From Flavobacteriales bacterium (GTDB taxonomy: Bacteria; Bacteroidota; Bacteroidia; Flavobacteriales_D; Sanyastnellaceae): a stretch of 64,000 nucleotides of DNA. Positions 43,063-52,472 of this stretch are shown in pieces. The translations under genes were made by a program, and so were the position numbers. How positions within the stretch are numbered: position 1 is the first letter of the stretch; each line of letters opens with the position of its first letter. The notes under the pieces are model-generated. The model saw only the letters and a program-made list of their open reading frames with translations. It was not told the origin of the DNA and did not search any database. The stretch lies in assembly GCA_016780385.1 (NCBI GenBank), contig JADHLY010000003.1, positions 27,574 to 91,573 of the forward strand, in the 5' to 3' direction.

Positions 43063-44151
43063 CTATGGTTTGATGGGGGCAAAGGAACGCACGGTGGCCT
43101 CGAGCTCCCTGAGATATTCTCGTTTTCCGAAATAAGGGGCGTAGACATAACCGTCTACCGTCACCAATTGGCCGCGGGCATCGTCGACCCAGGCAATTGA
43201 AGTCCAAGGGCCGCCCATGAAGTCGCCCTCCATGCGCCACAACCCGCGCATCGTTGCGGCAAATCCGCCGCGAAATGACACCTCCTCATACAGTGGAGGA
43301 AGCCGGTATTCTGTGGTCATATAGCTGCCCTCGTTGGCCGAGGAAATCCGCGCCATCAATAAAGAATCACGGCGCGCCAACATGCGCTCCATGGAGAAGT
43401 CCGCGGGACCAGAATACGGCGTTCTGTGCACCACAATGCCCATCTGTACGTCGTGGTTCCGCCCCCCTTTCATTCGCGTCAGAGAGCGTTCCAGCCAGCA
43501 AAATCCCCCCGTGCTCTCCACCATCCTGATGTCCCTCGGCAACACCGCAGTCAGTCCATGCTGCTCGCGCAGCTCTCCCTCCACTTGGCGGTTCCGGTCC
43601 AAGGCCACAACCTCTCCGTAGCGCTTCGTCTCTTCTTGTTCCAACATGTCAGCCAGCATGAGCCCTCCTTCGGGGCTGTTCAATGCCGCGATTGCACCGG
43701 CCACATTGCGGCCTGTGACCTCCGCATAAATCTGGCCCTTTGCGTAACGGTTGCGGAACACCGTCATCTTGGGCTCCTGCGTGTCAATTCGGTCCGCGAT
43801 ATCGAAGACCACCAGATTGCGGTGTGGCTTCCAAAAGCGATCAAACTCCTCCGGATCGAGGCGGATCACATCGAAGCGGGGCTCGTATTGAGGCAAGACG
43901 CGCACGGGGTTGCCAAACAAACTGTCCACCACTTCCCCGATGCCCCGGTTCCACATGGCCTCCGAAACCACCATCACCACTTCACCGCTGGGCCCGAGCT
44001 TGCCCGGCAACAGCGCATAACGCTCGGCCTTTGTTTGAGGCGGCGCCTCCGTGTTGCACCCCGCCAGGACGACCGCCACCAACACCCCGAGCAAGGGCAT
44101 CCAAACACCAAAAGCCCGAAAGGCCCGCTTCAATTCACCTGGGGTCTGCAT
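43063..44151 (-). CDS. DUF4837 lipoprotein
   Basis: 362 residues with a lipoprotein signal (LVAVVLAGCN). The body contains GGFCWLERSLTRMK and GPWTSIAWVDDARGQ with a C-terminal VTVDGYVYAPYFGKRE, matching the Bacteroidota DUF4837 family. The start overlaps the upstream transglycosylase stop by 17 bp. This pairing with a MltD-type enzyme recurs in the phylum and suggests a role in the envelope; the biochemical role is unknown. Confidence 0.85.
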   Translation of the reverse strand: MQTPGELKRAFRAFGVWMPLLGVLVAVVLAGCNTEAPPQTKAERYALLPGKLGPSGEVVMVVSEAMWNRGIGEVVDSLFGNPVRVLPQYEPRFDVIRLDPEEFDRFWKPHRNLVVFDIADRIDTQEPKMTVFRNRYAKGQIYAEVTGRNVAGAIAALNSPEGGLMLADMLEQEETKRYGEVVALDRNRQVEGELREQHGLTAVLPRDIRMVESTGGFCWLERSLTRMKGGRNHDVQMGIVVHRTPYSGPADFSMERMLARRDSLLMARISSANEGSYMTTEYRLPPLYEEVSFRGGFAATMRGLWRMEGDFMGGPWTSIAWVDDARGQLVTVDGYVYAPYFGKREYLRELEATVRSFAPIKP

Positions 44152-45364
44152 GGATGTACAGTTTTTGTCCTGCCCGAATCATGTCTCCCCTCAATCCATT
44201 CCAAGCGCGCAATTCGCGCACGCTCACACCGTGCTTCTCGGCAATCGTGCCCAAGACGTCGCCCGACCTGACCCGATATACCGTCACCTCGGGCTCAAAG
44301 CTGACCTCAGGGGTCCGTTGTGCCTCCCACTCCAAAGCCACCGCCAAGGAGTCCATGAAGACACCAACGCATTCGGTGGGCAACACCAATGGCCAACCTC
44401 CGTCCACCGCGCCAGGCACCACAGCCTTGCGGTATTGGGGGTTGAGTTGGGCCACTTCTTCGACCGGACGGCCTGTGGCCTTGGCCAACTGATCAAACCT
44501 GACGTTCTGCCTGAGCATCACCGTATCCAACGCAAAACGCGGCACCAATGGTGCACTGGGCACCAAGCCCGCATCCACCGGATGCTCAAAGAGGTACACC
44601 AATGCAATCACCGACGGGACGTATTTGGCCGTCTCTCGCGGCAAAAACCGCCGCACCTTCCAAAAATCCCGAGAGCCAGAACGGCGGATGGCCTTGTTGA
44701 CGTTGCCCGGCCCGGCATTGTATGCGGCCAGGGCAAGGTGCCAATCTCCGTCGTACATGTCGTGCAATCGCCCCAAAAACCGGCACGCTGCTTCCGTTGC
44801 CGCGTATGGGTCGCGGCGCTCATCCACCCAACTGTTGATCTCCAAATCTTGACTGCGCCCTGTGGCGTACATGAATTGCCACAGTCCAGTGGCCCCTGCA
44901 CCGCTCCGGGCCAAGGGGTTGAGTCCGCTTTCCAAGACGGGTAAGTACTTGAGCTCGAGCGGCAGATTGTGCCGGTCCAATGCCGCTTCAAAAAGTGGAA
45001 AATAATGCGCCGCCCGGCCCATCATCTTGCCGAGAAACCTCGGGCGGTTTCGCATCATGAATACGATGCGGTCCAACACTGCGCCATTGGGCCGCAGGTC
45101 CATCGGAGACCGGCGGTCTAGGTCCATCAACGCCGCAACCACGGCTGCGGTATCCAGGTCGCTCGACAGAGAGCGGCTCGACGTTCCAGCATACCATACC
45201 GCACTGTCTGTACTGACGCAATGGGCTTCAGCACACCATTGCAGCCAAAGCGAATCTGCACGGTCCGCCAGCAGCATTCCTGCTCCAGTGCTGTCCAATG
45301 ACAAAGTGTCCGGTTCAATTGCGGCCGCATTCAACGGCCCGATCCACAAGGCCATTAAGACCAT
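44135..45364 (-). CDS. Membrane-bound lytic murein transglycosylase (MltD-like) with LysM
   Basis: About 409 residues with a signal peptide (MVLMALWIGPLNAAA). The SLT domain holds the catalytic glutamate in LPVLESGLNPLARSGAGA, then GLWQFM and AAYNAGPGNVNKAI. A weak LysM-like region (QLAKATGRPVEEVAQLNP) precedes a clear C-terminal LysM (VRSGDVLGTIAEKHGVSVRE). It cleaves peptidoglycan glycan strands. The ATG at 45364 lies 26 bp after tatA; the longer frame from 45439 overlaps tatA. Confidence 0.92.
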   Translation of the reverse strand: MVLMALWIGPLNAAAIEPDTLSLDSTGAGMLLADRADSLWLQWCAEAHCVSTDSAVWYAGTSSRSLSSDLDTAAVVAALMDLDRRSPMDLRPNGAVLDRIVFMMRNRPRFLGKMMGRAAHYFPLFEAALDRHNLPLELKYLPVLESGLNPLARSGAGATGLWQFMYATGRSQDLEINSWVDERRDPYAATEAACRFLGRLHDMYDGDWHLALAAYNAGPGNVNKAIRRSGSRDFWKVRRFLPRETAKYVPSVIALVYLFEHPVDAGLVPSAPLVPRFALDTVMLRQNVRFDQLAKATGRPVEEVAQLNPQYRKAVVPGAVDGGWPLVLPTECVGVFMDSLAVALEWEAQRTPEVSFEPEVTVYRVRSGDVLGTIAEKHGVSVRELRAWNGLRGDMIRAGQKLYIHADPR

Positions 45365-45389
45365 GGGCCGACACTTCAAAAGGGTTAAA

Positions 45390-45560
45390 TCACCCTTTGT
45401 CGTCCTCATTCTGCCCTTTGCCGTCTTCCTGTGTGGCATCCTTAAATTCCTTGACCCCGCGGCCTAGGCCGCGCATGAGCTCAGGAATCTTACGGCCTCC
45501 GAAAAGCAGCAAGACAACGAGGACAATCAGAATGACTTGTGTAGGTCCAATGGCTCCCAT
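45390..45560 (-). CDS. tatA: Sec-independent translocase subunit TatA/E
   Basis: 56 residues: a short TM helix ([15 protein letters not shown]), the hallmark [16 protein letters not shown] hinge and amphipathic helix, and a charged tail. TatA forms the pore for folded Tat substrates. The upstream frame from 45686 is not part of it. tatC is not in the window. It lies between panC and the transglycosylase. The exported SOD nearby is a plausible substrate. Confidence 0.93.
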   Translation of the reverse strand: MGAIGPTQVILIVLVVLLLFGGRKIPELMRGLGRGVKEFKDATQEDGKGQNEDDKG

Positions 45561-45663
45561 CCTGTGGATTTTGGGACCAAGTTCGGCGAAAACCCGACAT
45601 CTCTTGCACGTGAAAAAGTCGAGGAGCGTTAAAAAGCCGATCACGACGCGGCCAATTCCCGGT

Positions 45664-46545
45664 TCACATGCAGGAAACGTTGTCAATCAACCGGACCCCA
45701 CCGAGGCGCACGGCAGCAAATACCCGCATCTCTTCCTGATGCAACGGGCCGGACTCCAACGTATCTGCCCTCGCTACAGAAAGGTATTCCACTTCAAACC
45801 CGGCCGCCTCCAAGGACTTCTTGGCCGCCTCCACCACAGCGGGTCGGGTGTCTGCCGCCACGCGCAAAAGCGCATCGTGTAGCTGCGGCGCCAGCATCCT
45901 CAGCTCCGCCGACAACCGCTGGTTTCGCGAGCTCATGGCCAGTCCATCCTGCTCCCTGCGGGTGGGCACAGCGACCACCTCCAAACTTTCAAACTCCAAT
46001 GCCACCAATTGCCGGATCACGGCCAGTTGCTGCCAGTCTTTTTCTCCAAAAAAGGCCCAATGCGGCTGGGTGAGCTCAAACAAAGTGCGCACCACACCGA
46101 CGACACCATCGAAGTGGCCCGGACGCATCTCACCTTCCAACGAAGCGGTCAAGGTCCCATAATCCACAGGCTCGGCAACAAGCGGAACACCGCCTGGATA
46201 CATCTCCTCAAGCGTTGGGAACACCACTGCATCAGCACCTGCTTCTGACAAGAGTTGAACGTCCTCATCCGGCGTCATCGGATATGTGGCAAAATCTTGT
46301 TCTTCGTTGAATTGAGTGGGGTTGATGAAAATGCTGACCACCACCTCTGTGGGCTCCCCAACGATGCTGTCGGCCAGTGCTCGTGCGGTCCGAACAAGGT
46401 CCGCATGTCCTTGGTGCAAGGCCCCCATGGTCGGCACAAACAGGACCTTAGCCCCATCGCTGTAGCGCAACTGAATGTCCGTCCGCCAATCGCTGAACCT
46501 CTCGAACTTCAGGGTCTTTTTACCCCTTTTCACCCCCAAATCCAT
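45664..46545 (-). CDS. panC: Pantoate-beta-alanine ligase
   Basis: 293 residues. Joins pantoate and beta-alanine with ATP in pantothenate synthesis. Motifs: [16 protein letters not shown] (HIGH-like), [33 protein letters not shown] and MSSRNQRLS (KMSKS-like). It starts at an ATG 11 codons inside the open frame. It is divergent from the glycogen-synthase-like gene, a conserved arrangement in Bacteroidota, where panD often follows; panD is absent here. Confidence 0.95.
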   Translation of the reverse strand: MDLGVKRGKKTLKFERFSDWRTDIQLRYSDGAKVLFVPTMGALHQGHADLVRTARALADSIVGEPTEVVVSIFINPTQFNEEQDFATYPMTPDEDVQLLSEAGADAVVFPTLEEMYPGGVPLVAEPVDYGTLTASLEGEMRPGHFDGVVGVVRTLFELTQPHWAFFGEKDWQQLAVIRQLVALEFESLEVVAVPTRREQDGLAMSSRNQRLSAELRMLAPQLHDALLRVAADTRPAVVEAAKKSLEAAGFEVEYLSVARADTLESGPLHQEEMRVFAAVRLGGVRLIDNVSCM

Positions 46546-46636
46546 CCTTGTATTCAAGCCAAAACAACGTGGCAACAAACAGTGCCAATGAGTGTCAACA
46601 CTTACGAAATCAACGGCCTGAAAGTAGCGTCAATCC

Positions 46637-46667
46637 TTGAAAAACCGCCATTTCTGGCTTATATTTG
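46637..46667 (+). promoter_or_regulatory. Promoter of the glycogen-synthase-like gene
   Basis: TTG at 46637-46639, a 20-nt spacer and TATATTTG at 46660-46667, a textbook Bacteroidota promoter. The leader is about 32 nt. Confidence 0.75.
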
Positions 46668-46703
46668 AGTCAAGCCTGTAATTATTTCCGGAAACCGAGA
46701 TTC

Positions 46704-47534
46704 ATGAGCAAGACCCGCATTCTTTACGTTAGTCAAGCAATTCAACCGTTCCTTCCGGAAAGCCCAATCAGCAAGGCAAGCCGGCATATTCCTCAGGGAA
46801 TCCATGAGCGGGGCCGCGAAATCCGCGTATTCATGCCTCGCTTTGGCGTCATCAACGAGCGCCGTCACCAGCTTCATGAGGTCATCCGTCTTAGCGGCAT
46901 GAACCTCAACGTCAACGACACTGATCACCCCCTGATCATCAAGGTCGCCTCCATCCCTACGGCACGGATGCAGGTATACTTCATCGACAACGAGCACTAC
47001 TTCAAGAAGAAAGTGACCTGGTTTGATGCCAAGGACAAACTGGTCCCTGACAACGACGAGCGCGCCATCTTCTTCGCCCGCGGAGTTTTGGAGACGGTGC
47101 GCAAATTGAGCTGGGCGCCGGATATCATCCATTGCCACGGCTGGATGGCTTCGCTGGTTCCCCTCTACTGCAAGCAGATGTTCAATGGCGATGCTCACTT
47201 CGAGAACACCAAAATCGTCACAAGCCTGTACGATGAGGGCTTCAGTGGCACCTTGAACGGTAGCCTCCACGAAAAAATCACGTACGACGGCATCACTGCT
47301 GACGCTGTCACAGACATTCAGTTGCCCACCTTTGACGCCCTCAACAAATTGGCCATCGCACATTCCGATGCCATCGTTGCAGGATCAGAAGAGCTTACCC
47401 CCGATACACAGGCCGCATTTAGCGGTGCTGATGTGCCCACCATGAACTACATGGAGGCTGAACTGGGGGCCGCAGAAATGGCCACTTTCTACGACAGTAT
47501 TCTGGAGGGAAAGGAGGAGGCCGTTGAGGAATAA
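46704..47534 (+). CDS. Single-domain glycogen/starch-synthase-like protein (GT5 N-terminal domain)
   Basis: 276 residues matching only the N-terminal domain of glycogen synthases: ILYVSQAIQPFLPESPISKA, GREIRVFMPRFGVINERRHQ and DIIHCHGWMASLVPLYCKQM. The C-terminal Rossmann domain that binds the nucleotide sugar is absent, and the end is acidic (EGKEEAVEE). A complete GT-B enzyme needs about 470 residues. Such short homologues beside panC occur across Bacteroidota, so this is a distinct family rather than a broken gene. Glycogen synthesis is unlikely; the role is unknown. Confidence 0.85.
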   Translation: MSKTRILYVSQAIQPFLPESPISKASRHIPQGIHERGREIRVFMPRFGVINERRHQLHEVIRLSGMNLNVNDTDHPLIIKVASIPTARMQVYFIDNEHYFKKKVTWFDAKDKLVPDNDERAIFFARGVLETVRKLSWAPDIIHCHGWMASLVPLYCKQMFNGDAHFENTKIVTSLYDEGFSGTLNGSLHEKITYDGITADAVTDIQLPTFDALNKLAIAHSDAIVAGSEELTPDTQAAFSGADVPTMNYMEAELGAAEMATFYDSILEGKEEAVEE

Positions 47535-47654
47535 GACGCGATACGCAACCGTATCGAACCGAAGGACCGACCCATACGGGGAGGACGGTCCTTGACGGCC
47601 TTCGCATACCCCTTTTTCTGTACGACCTTGGCGGCCCGAAACCCATCCTCTCGC

Positions 47655-48932
47655 ATGCGGACAACTGGCATTGCCCTCTTCTTAACATTTTCGTTGCTGG
47701 TCGCGGTGACCACTGGTTGTCGCAAACCCGACGGAAACATTGGATTGGCCCTGCAGCCAGAGGAAGAGCTGCTCGCCCTCACCACGGACACCTTGCCCTT
47801 GTCCATTGCAATGGTACCCGTCGACTCCTTGAGGACAGACAAGCGCAGCCGACTGTTGTTGGGAAGCACCATCGACCCCGTCAGCGGCTTGACTGAAGCT
47901 TGGTTCTCGACCGAACTGCGCTTGTCCCAAACCTCCATTGACTTTGGAGAAAATCCCGTGTGCGACAGTGTCGTGTTTACACTGAAGCACAACGCTCCTT
48001 CGTATGGGCTCATCATGGACCAGCAAATCAAGGTGGAACAACTCACCGACACCCTGGTCTTCGACACAGCCTACTACGCCAACAACAGACAGCAAACCAC
48101 AGGAATCAACCTCGTCGACGCCACACGACAACCGGTGCAAATGCACCCCAGTAACCCGTTGCTAATCGGCTCCGACACCTTGAGCGCACAAGTCCGCATC
48201 ATGCTGCAAACCAGTTTTGGACAGAGCATTCTAAACGCCGATACCACCGTTTTTTCCAGCAATGTCGAATGGCGCAAATGGTTCAAGGGCCTCAGGGTGC
48301 GCTCCCAATCTGGTGGAGGCGGCATCGTCAGCCTTGAACCCAATGTTGGGGTCTCATACCTGCGCATCCATTACCACAACACCACCGACACTACGAGCTA
48401 CGACCTCTTGATCAACAGCAACTCAACCAGGGTCACCCATTTCCGCCATGTCTGGCCAGAACCATACGCCGACTTGAATGACAGCAATGTGGTAGAGGGG
48501 ACAGATCAGGTGGTGCTGTTGGGATGTGCCGGCTCCTATCTCCGGATCAACCTGTCTGGATTGGACACCCTCGATTTGCCTGAGGGCGCAGTGATCAACC
48601 GGGCCCAAATCACCCTTCCTGTGGACATGAGCCCGACCAAGCTCAGTAGGCCCTCCTTCCTCACCGCTTTTCTCAAGAACGAAGGAGGGGGCATCGAACT
48701 CACCCCGGAGGCCACCTCTCCAGGCGTGGCCTACAACGGAGCGTTTGACCCTGAACTGGAGGCTTACGTAATCAACATGCCCGTGTATGCGCAGCGCAGG
48801 CTGAACGGAGAGGACAACCGGCCCTACGTCTACCTCTACTCCGAACTCTCTTCTGTGGCACTCGAGCAGGTGGTGTTTAACACCCCCTTGGCCGCCACTC
48901 CGGCCCAGCTTGTCGTCACATGGTCTCAATGA
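47655..48932 (+). CDS. DUF4270 lipoprotein
   Basis: 425 residues. Signal with lipobox LLVAVTTGCRKPDG. The beta-rich body has SRLLLGSTIDPVSGLTEAWF and VLLGCAGSYLRINLSGLDTL and resembles the Bacteroidota DUF4270 family of surface lipoproteins. It follows the glycogen-synthase-like gene and precedes glmS, the usual neighbourhood. The ATG at 47655 is the start that gives a lipoprotein signal. Function unknown. Confidence 0.85.
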   Translation: MRTTGIALFLTFSLLVAVTTGCRKPDGNIGLALQPEEELLALTTDTLPLSIAMVPVDSLRTDKRSRLLLGSTIDPVSGLTEAWFSTELRLSQTSIDFGENPVCDSVVFTLKHNAPSYGLIMDQQIKVEQLTDTLVFDTAYYANNRQQTTGINLVDATRQPVQMHPSNPLLIGSDTLSAQVRIMLQTSFGQSILNADTTVFSSNVEWRKWFKGLRVRSQSGGGGIVSLEPNVGVSYLRIHYHNTTDTTSYDLLINSNSTRVTHFRHVWPEPYADLNDSNVVEGTDQVVLLGCAGSYLRINLSGLDTLDLPEGAVINRAQITLPVDMSPTKLSRPSFLTAFLKNEGGGIELTPEATSPGVAYNGAFDPELEAYVINMPVYAQRRLNGEDNRPYVYLYSELSSVALEQVVFNTPLAATPAQLVVTWSQ

Positions 48933-48955
48933 CCCACCTGAACCGCAAAGGAGCG

Positions 48956-48963
48956 TAACTTTA
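48956..48963 (+). promoter_or_regulatory. -7 box of glmS (TAACTTTA), 4 nt from the ATG
   Basis: Matches TAnnTTTG at seven of eight positions and ends 4 nt before the glmS ATG. No -33 TTG is present at normal spacing. Confidence 0.4.
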
Positions 48964-48967
48964 TATC

Positions 48968-50815
48968 ATGTGCGGAATCGTAGGATACTTGGGCAATCAG
49001 GACGCCTTTCCCATCCTGATCAAAGGACTAAAACGCCTCGAATACCGTGGCTATGACAGCGCAGGTGTCGCGGTGCTTTCCGAAAATGGTCAGCTCGAGT
49101 ACCACCGCCGCAAGGGAAAGGTGGACGACCTGCTTCAGCACATGGAAGGCAAGGTGCCCGACGGCAACATGGGCATCGGCCACACGCGATGGGCCACGCA
49201 CGGGCCACCCAACGATGTCAATGCCCACCCTCACCTCAGCGGAGATGGAGAACTCGCGCTCATCCACAACGGCATCATCGAGAACTACCATGCCCTCAAA
49301 GAGACATTGGTAGCACGTGGTCATACGTTTTACAGTGACACCGATACCGAAGTCCTGGTGCATCTGATTGAGGAAATCATGAAGAGCAGCGAGGGGCTCG
49401 ACCTCTTTGAGGCCACACGTGTCGCACTCAATGAAGTCGTGGGCGCCTATGCCATTGCTGTCGTAGATACGCGACGGCCGCATGAACTGGTCCTCGCCAG
49501 AAAATCTAGCCCGCTCGTGATAGGGATTGGGGATGGGGAGTTCTACATCGCCTCTGATGCAAAGCCTATCATTGAGTACACCAAGAATGTGGTCTACCTC
49601 GATGACGAAGAGGTCGCCCGAGTGTCATTGAGCAGTGGGTTGAAAATCCGCACCATCGCCAACCACAAGGTCACACCGGTCATCACGGAGTTGGAGATGG
49701 CCATGGAGTCCATCGAAAAAGGCGGCTACGAGCACTTCATGCTCAAGGAGATCCACGAGCAGCCCCGCTCCATCGCAGATTGCCTCCGCGGCCGCCTCAG
49801 GCTCGGCCACGAAACCATTCGCATGGCCGGCATCGACGACCACGAAGAAATGTGGGCCGAGGCCAAAAGGCTCATCATTGTGGCGTGTGGCACCAGCTGG
49901 CACGCCGGGTTGATCGCGGAGTACATGCTGGAGGATTTCGCGCGCATTCCCGTCGAAGTGGAGTACGCCAGTGAGTTCCGCTACCGGAACCCCGTCATCG
50001 GCAAGGGGGACATCCTCATCGCCATCAGCCAATCTGGTGAGACCGCCGACACCTTGGCCGCCATTCGCATGGCCAAGGAAAAGGGCGCCCACGTGTTTGG
50101 CATCTGCAATGTGGTAGGATCCAGTATTTCGCGCGAATCACACAGTGGAGCGTACACACACGCCGGCCCAGAGATTGGTGTGGCATCGACGAAAGCGTTT
50201 ACCGCGCAACTCGCTGTCCTGGCCCTCGTCGCCATGCGTGTGGGCAGGTTGAGGGGCGCGCTCGACCAACTGCGCTTCAACCGCCTTTTGGTCGAACTCG
50301 ATGCCATCCCAGAAAAGGTGGAGGCCTTGATGAAAAGCGAGTCGAAAATCGAAGCCCTTGCGGAGTTGTACAAAGACCGTCCCAACGCTTTGTTTCTGGG
50401 AAGGGGATACAACTTTCCCGTCGCCCTTGAAGGGGCATTGAAGCTGAAAGAAATCAGTTACATCCACGCTGAAGGATACCCTGCTGCGGAGATGAAACAC
50501 GGGCCCATCGCGCTGATTGACGAAAACATGCCCGTCTTTGTCGTCGCCACAAAAGATGCCCACTACGACAAGGTGGTGTCCAACATTCAGGAGGTCAAGG
50601 CCAGGGGCGGCCAGGTCATTGCCATCGTCACCCGCGGAGATACCGAAGTGGCCACCATGGCAGAGCACGTAATCGAGGTGCACAACAGTGATGATGCATT
50701 CGTCCCCATGCTGAGCACCATTCCGTTGCAATTGCTCAGCTACCACATCGCTGTAAAGCTTGAGCGCAATGTGGATCAGCCGCGCAACCTTGCCAAAAGC
50801 GTAACGGTCGAATAA
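48968..50815 (+). CDS. glmS: Glucosamine-fructose-6-phosphate aminotransferase (isomerizing)
   Basis: 615 residues. Makes glucosamine-6-phosphate from fructose-6-phosphate and glutamine for peptidoglycan and LPS. The N-terminal nucleophile is Cys2 (MCGIVGYLG), with GHTRWATHGPPNDVNAHPH and HNGIIENYHALK. Two SIS domains follow (ACGTSWHAGLIAEYMLEDF, SQSGETADTLAAIRMAKEKG) and the C terminus is LAKSVTVE. No glmS ribozyme-like leader is possible, because the -7 box lies 4 nt from the ATG. Confidence 0.98.
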   Translation: MCGIVGYLGNQDAFPILIKGLKRLEYRGYDSAGVAVLSENGQLEYHRRKGKVDDLLQHMEGKVPDGNMGIGHTRWATHGPPNDVNAHPHLSGDGELALIHNGIIENYHALKETLVARGHTFYSDTDTEVLVHLIEEIMKSSEGLDLFEATRVALNEVVGAYAIAVVDTRRPHELVLARKSSPLVIGIGDGEFYIASDAKPIIEYTKNVVYLDDEEVARVSLSSGLKIRTIANHKVTPVITELEMAMESIEKGGYEHFMLKEIHEQPRSIADCLRGRLRLGHETIRMAGIDDHEEMWAEAKRLIIVACGTSWHAGLIAEYMLEDFARIPVEVEYASEFRYRNPVIGKGDILIAISQSGETADTLAAIRMAKEKGAHVFGICNVVGSSISRESHSGAYTHAGPEIGVASTKAFTAQLAVLALVAMRVGRLRGALDQLRFNRLLVELDAIPEKVEALMKSESKIEALAELYKDRPNALFLGRGYNFPVALEGALKLKEISYIHAEGYPAAEMKHGPIALIDENMPVFVVATKDAHYDKVVSNIQEVKARGGQVIAIVTRGDTEVATMAEHVIEVHNSDDAFVPMLSTIPLQLLSYHIAVKLERNVDQPRNLAKSVTVE

Positions 50816-50842
50816 GAACGGGCCCAGCGGACCGCTTTGGGG

Positions 50843-52306
50843 TCAGGTACGCCACCCATTTTCGGCGAGTGCCTCAAACCGATCGAGCATCGCGTCCAAG
50901 TCGGACAATTCAGTGAGCGGGTTCATCAGGGTACACCTCAACCACACCCGACCACCAAATCGGGTCTGCACCACGTATTGAGGACCTTGCTCCAAATGCG
51001 CCTGTCGCAACTTCTTTGTGAAATCATTGGCCTCCTCCTCACCCATGGTTCCCGTTGGCACCAACCGGAAGCAGACAATGTTGGCCTGGGGTGACATGGC
51101 CAGTTCCCATCCCCGGTTTTGTCGCGCTCGAACCCGTTCGGCCAAAGCCTGACCCAGCTCAAACAAACGGTCCACAAGCACCCCCCAGATTTCCGGTCCG
51201 TATTCCTCCAAAACCGCCGCCACACGCGTAGACAACATCCGCTTGGTGCACTCAAACGTGCGCTTGCCAAAATTCCACCACTCCGGGTCCTCCGCATCAC
51301 TCCACAGGTATTCGGCAGACTGGGTAAACGGCAAAAAGCCCATCTCATGCTGGCGGTAAAACAAGCCAGTGCACAATGCGGGCACCCCCATGATCTTGTG
51401 AAAGTCCATGGCCACACTGTCCGCCCTGTCCATGCCAGCAACCAAGTGTGCGTGCTTCTTACTGAATGCCGCAGGCGCCCCGTGCGCCCCATCCACATGA
51501 AACCAGATGCCCCGCTGCTCCGCAAAGTCCGCAATCATCTCCAAGTCGTCGTATGCCCCTGAACTCGTGGTACACGCACTGCCCACAACGGCCACCACCC
51601 GCCTGCCTTTTTCGACCATCGCGTCAAACGCTTGATCAAGGCCCTTGCGGGTCATGCTGTGCGCAGCATCGGTAGGCACCAACCCAACACCTTCGCGTCC
51701 CCAACCCATAGTCCTCACCGCACGATCCACACAATAATGAGCCTGATCTGAGACCAAGATTCCCCCCTTTCCATCGTCTCCACGTTCCCACACATCCTCT
51801 GCCTCACCACCCGCAGACCTGCGCGCCGCTAGCAAAGCCACCAAATTGGCCAAAGTGCCTCCGTGACACATGACACCACCACATCCTTCAGGCAGCCCCA
51901 ACATCTGACCGATTTTGGCCATCAAGACCTCCTCCATGGCGGAGTTTGTCGGGCCCATCTCGTAAATCGCCCCTCCGTTGTTCAGGACATCCGTCACCAA
52001 CCCTACCAATCCGCCCTCGGGAAATGGCACCGCCACCTGATGGCCCATATACCTGGGGTCGTGCAGTGAATTGGAACGCTCCATCACCTCTTTGAGCAGC
52101 GGAACCAAGCCTTCAGGACGTTCCAATCGATCAGACCAATGCACCATCTCAGCCTCTGGGTTTGTCCAAGGCATAGAACGCGCACGTTCCTGAGACTGGG
52201 CCATTTTGAGGTGTTCAACCACATCTCGCAAGACCTCTTCTCCCAACTGCGCAAAGCGATCAGGGTCATAAGCCCGCTTCAATAGAGGGTGCAACGGCTC
52301 CAACAT
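50843..52306 (-). CDS. PLP-dependent group II amino-acid decarboxylase
   Basis: 487 residues of the aromatic-amino-acid/diaminobutyrate decarboxylase family. The PLP lysine is in MDFHKIMGVPALC, preceded by WFHVDGAHGAPAAFSKKH and GSACTTSSGAYDDL. The N-terminal part carries HDPRYMGHQVAVPFPEG. Substrates in this family include L-2,4-diaminobutyrate, glutamate and aromatic amino acids, and the sequence alone does not decide among them. It is convergent with glmS and divergent from the outer-membrane protein. Confidence 0.9.
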   Translation of the reverse strand: MLEPLHPLLKRAYDPDRFAQLGEEVLRDVVEHLKMAQSQERARSMPWTNPEAEMVHWSDRLERPEGLVPLLKEVMERSNSLHDPRYMGHQVAVPFPEGGLVGLVTDVLNNGGAIYEMGPTNSAMEEVLMAKIGQMLGLPEGCGGVMCHGGTLANLVALLAARRSAGGEAEDVWERGDDGKGGILVSDQAHYCVDRAVRTMGWGREGVGLVPTDAAHSMTRKGLDQAFDAMVEKGRRVVAVVGSACTTSSGAYDDLEMIADFAEQRGIWFHVDGAHGAPAAFSKKHAHLVAGMDRADSVAMDFHKIMGVPALCTGLFYRQHEMGFLPFTQSAEYLWSDAEDPEWWNFGKRTFECTKRMLSTRVAAVLEEYGPEIWGVLVDRLFELGQALAERVRARQNRGWELAMSPQANIVCFRLVPTGTMGEEEANDFTKKLRQAHLEQGPQYVVQTRFGGRVWLRCTLMNPLTELSDLDAMLDRFEALAENGWRT

Positions 52307-52310
52307 GTCA

Positions 52311-52318
52311 CAAAAATC
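52311..52318 (-). promoter_or_regulatory. Possible -7 box (GATTTTTG), 4 nt from the decarboxylase ATG
   Basis: Minus-strand GATTTTTG matches TAnnTTTG at seven of eight positions and is separated from the ATG by TGAC. No clear -33 element. Confidence 0.35.
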
Positions 52319-52335
52319 CGGATATCACGCACTAA

Positions 52336-52382
52336 TTGACACATGCTCCAACAAATTATTTACCTGATTCACAGGGTGTCAA
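52336..52382. promoter_or_regulatory. Long-spaced inverted repeat in the decarboxylase/outer-membrane protein intergenic region
   Basis: TTGACAC (52336-52342) and GTGTCAA (52376-52382) are perfect inverted arms with a 33-nt AT-rich spacer. The 166-bp divergent region carries no other clear element for the outer-membrane protein gene. Significance is uncertain. Confidence 0.25.
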
Positions 52383-52472
52383 CAACACACTATGTGGAAA
52401 AAGCGTGGATATGTTCATTTGCATGAAGAGAATTGCTTTTCTTGCGCCCGAAATCCATTCTGAACCTACAAG

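Noticed and set aside
48956-48968. A glmS ribozyme or riboswitch upstream of glmS
   Set aside because: The glmS start is 35 bp after the preceding gene, and the -7 box ends 4 nt before it, leaving no room for a structured leader.
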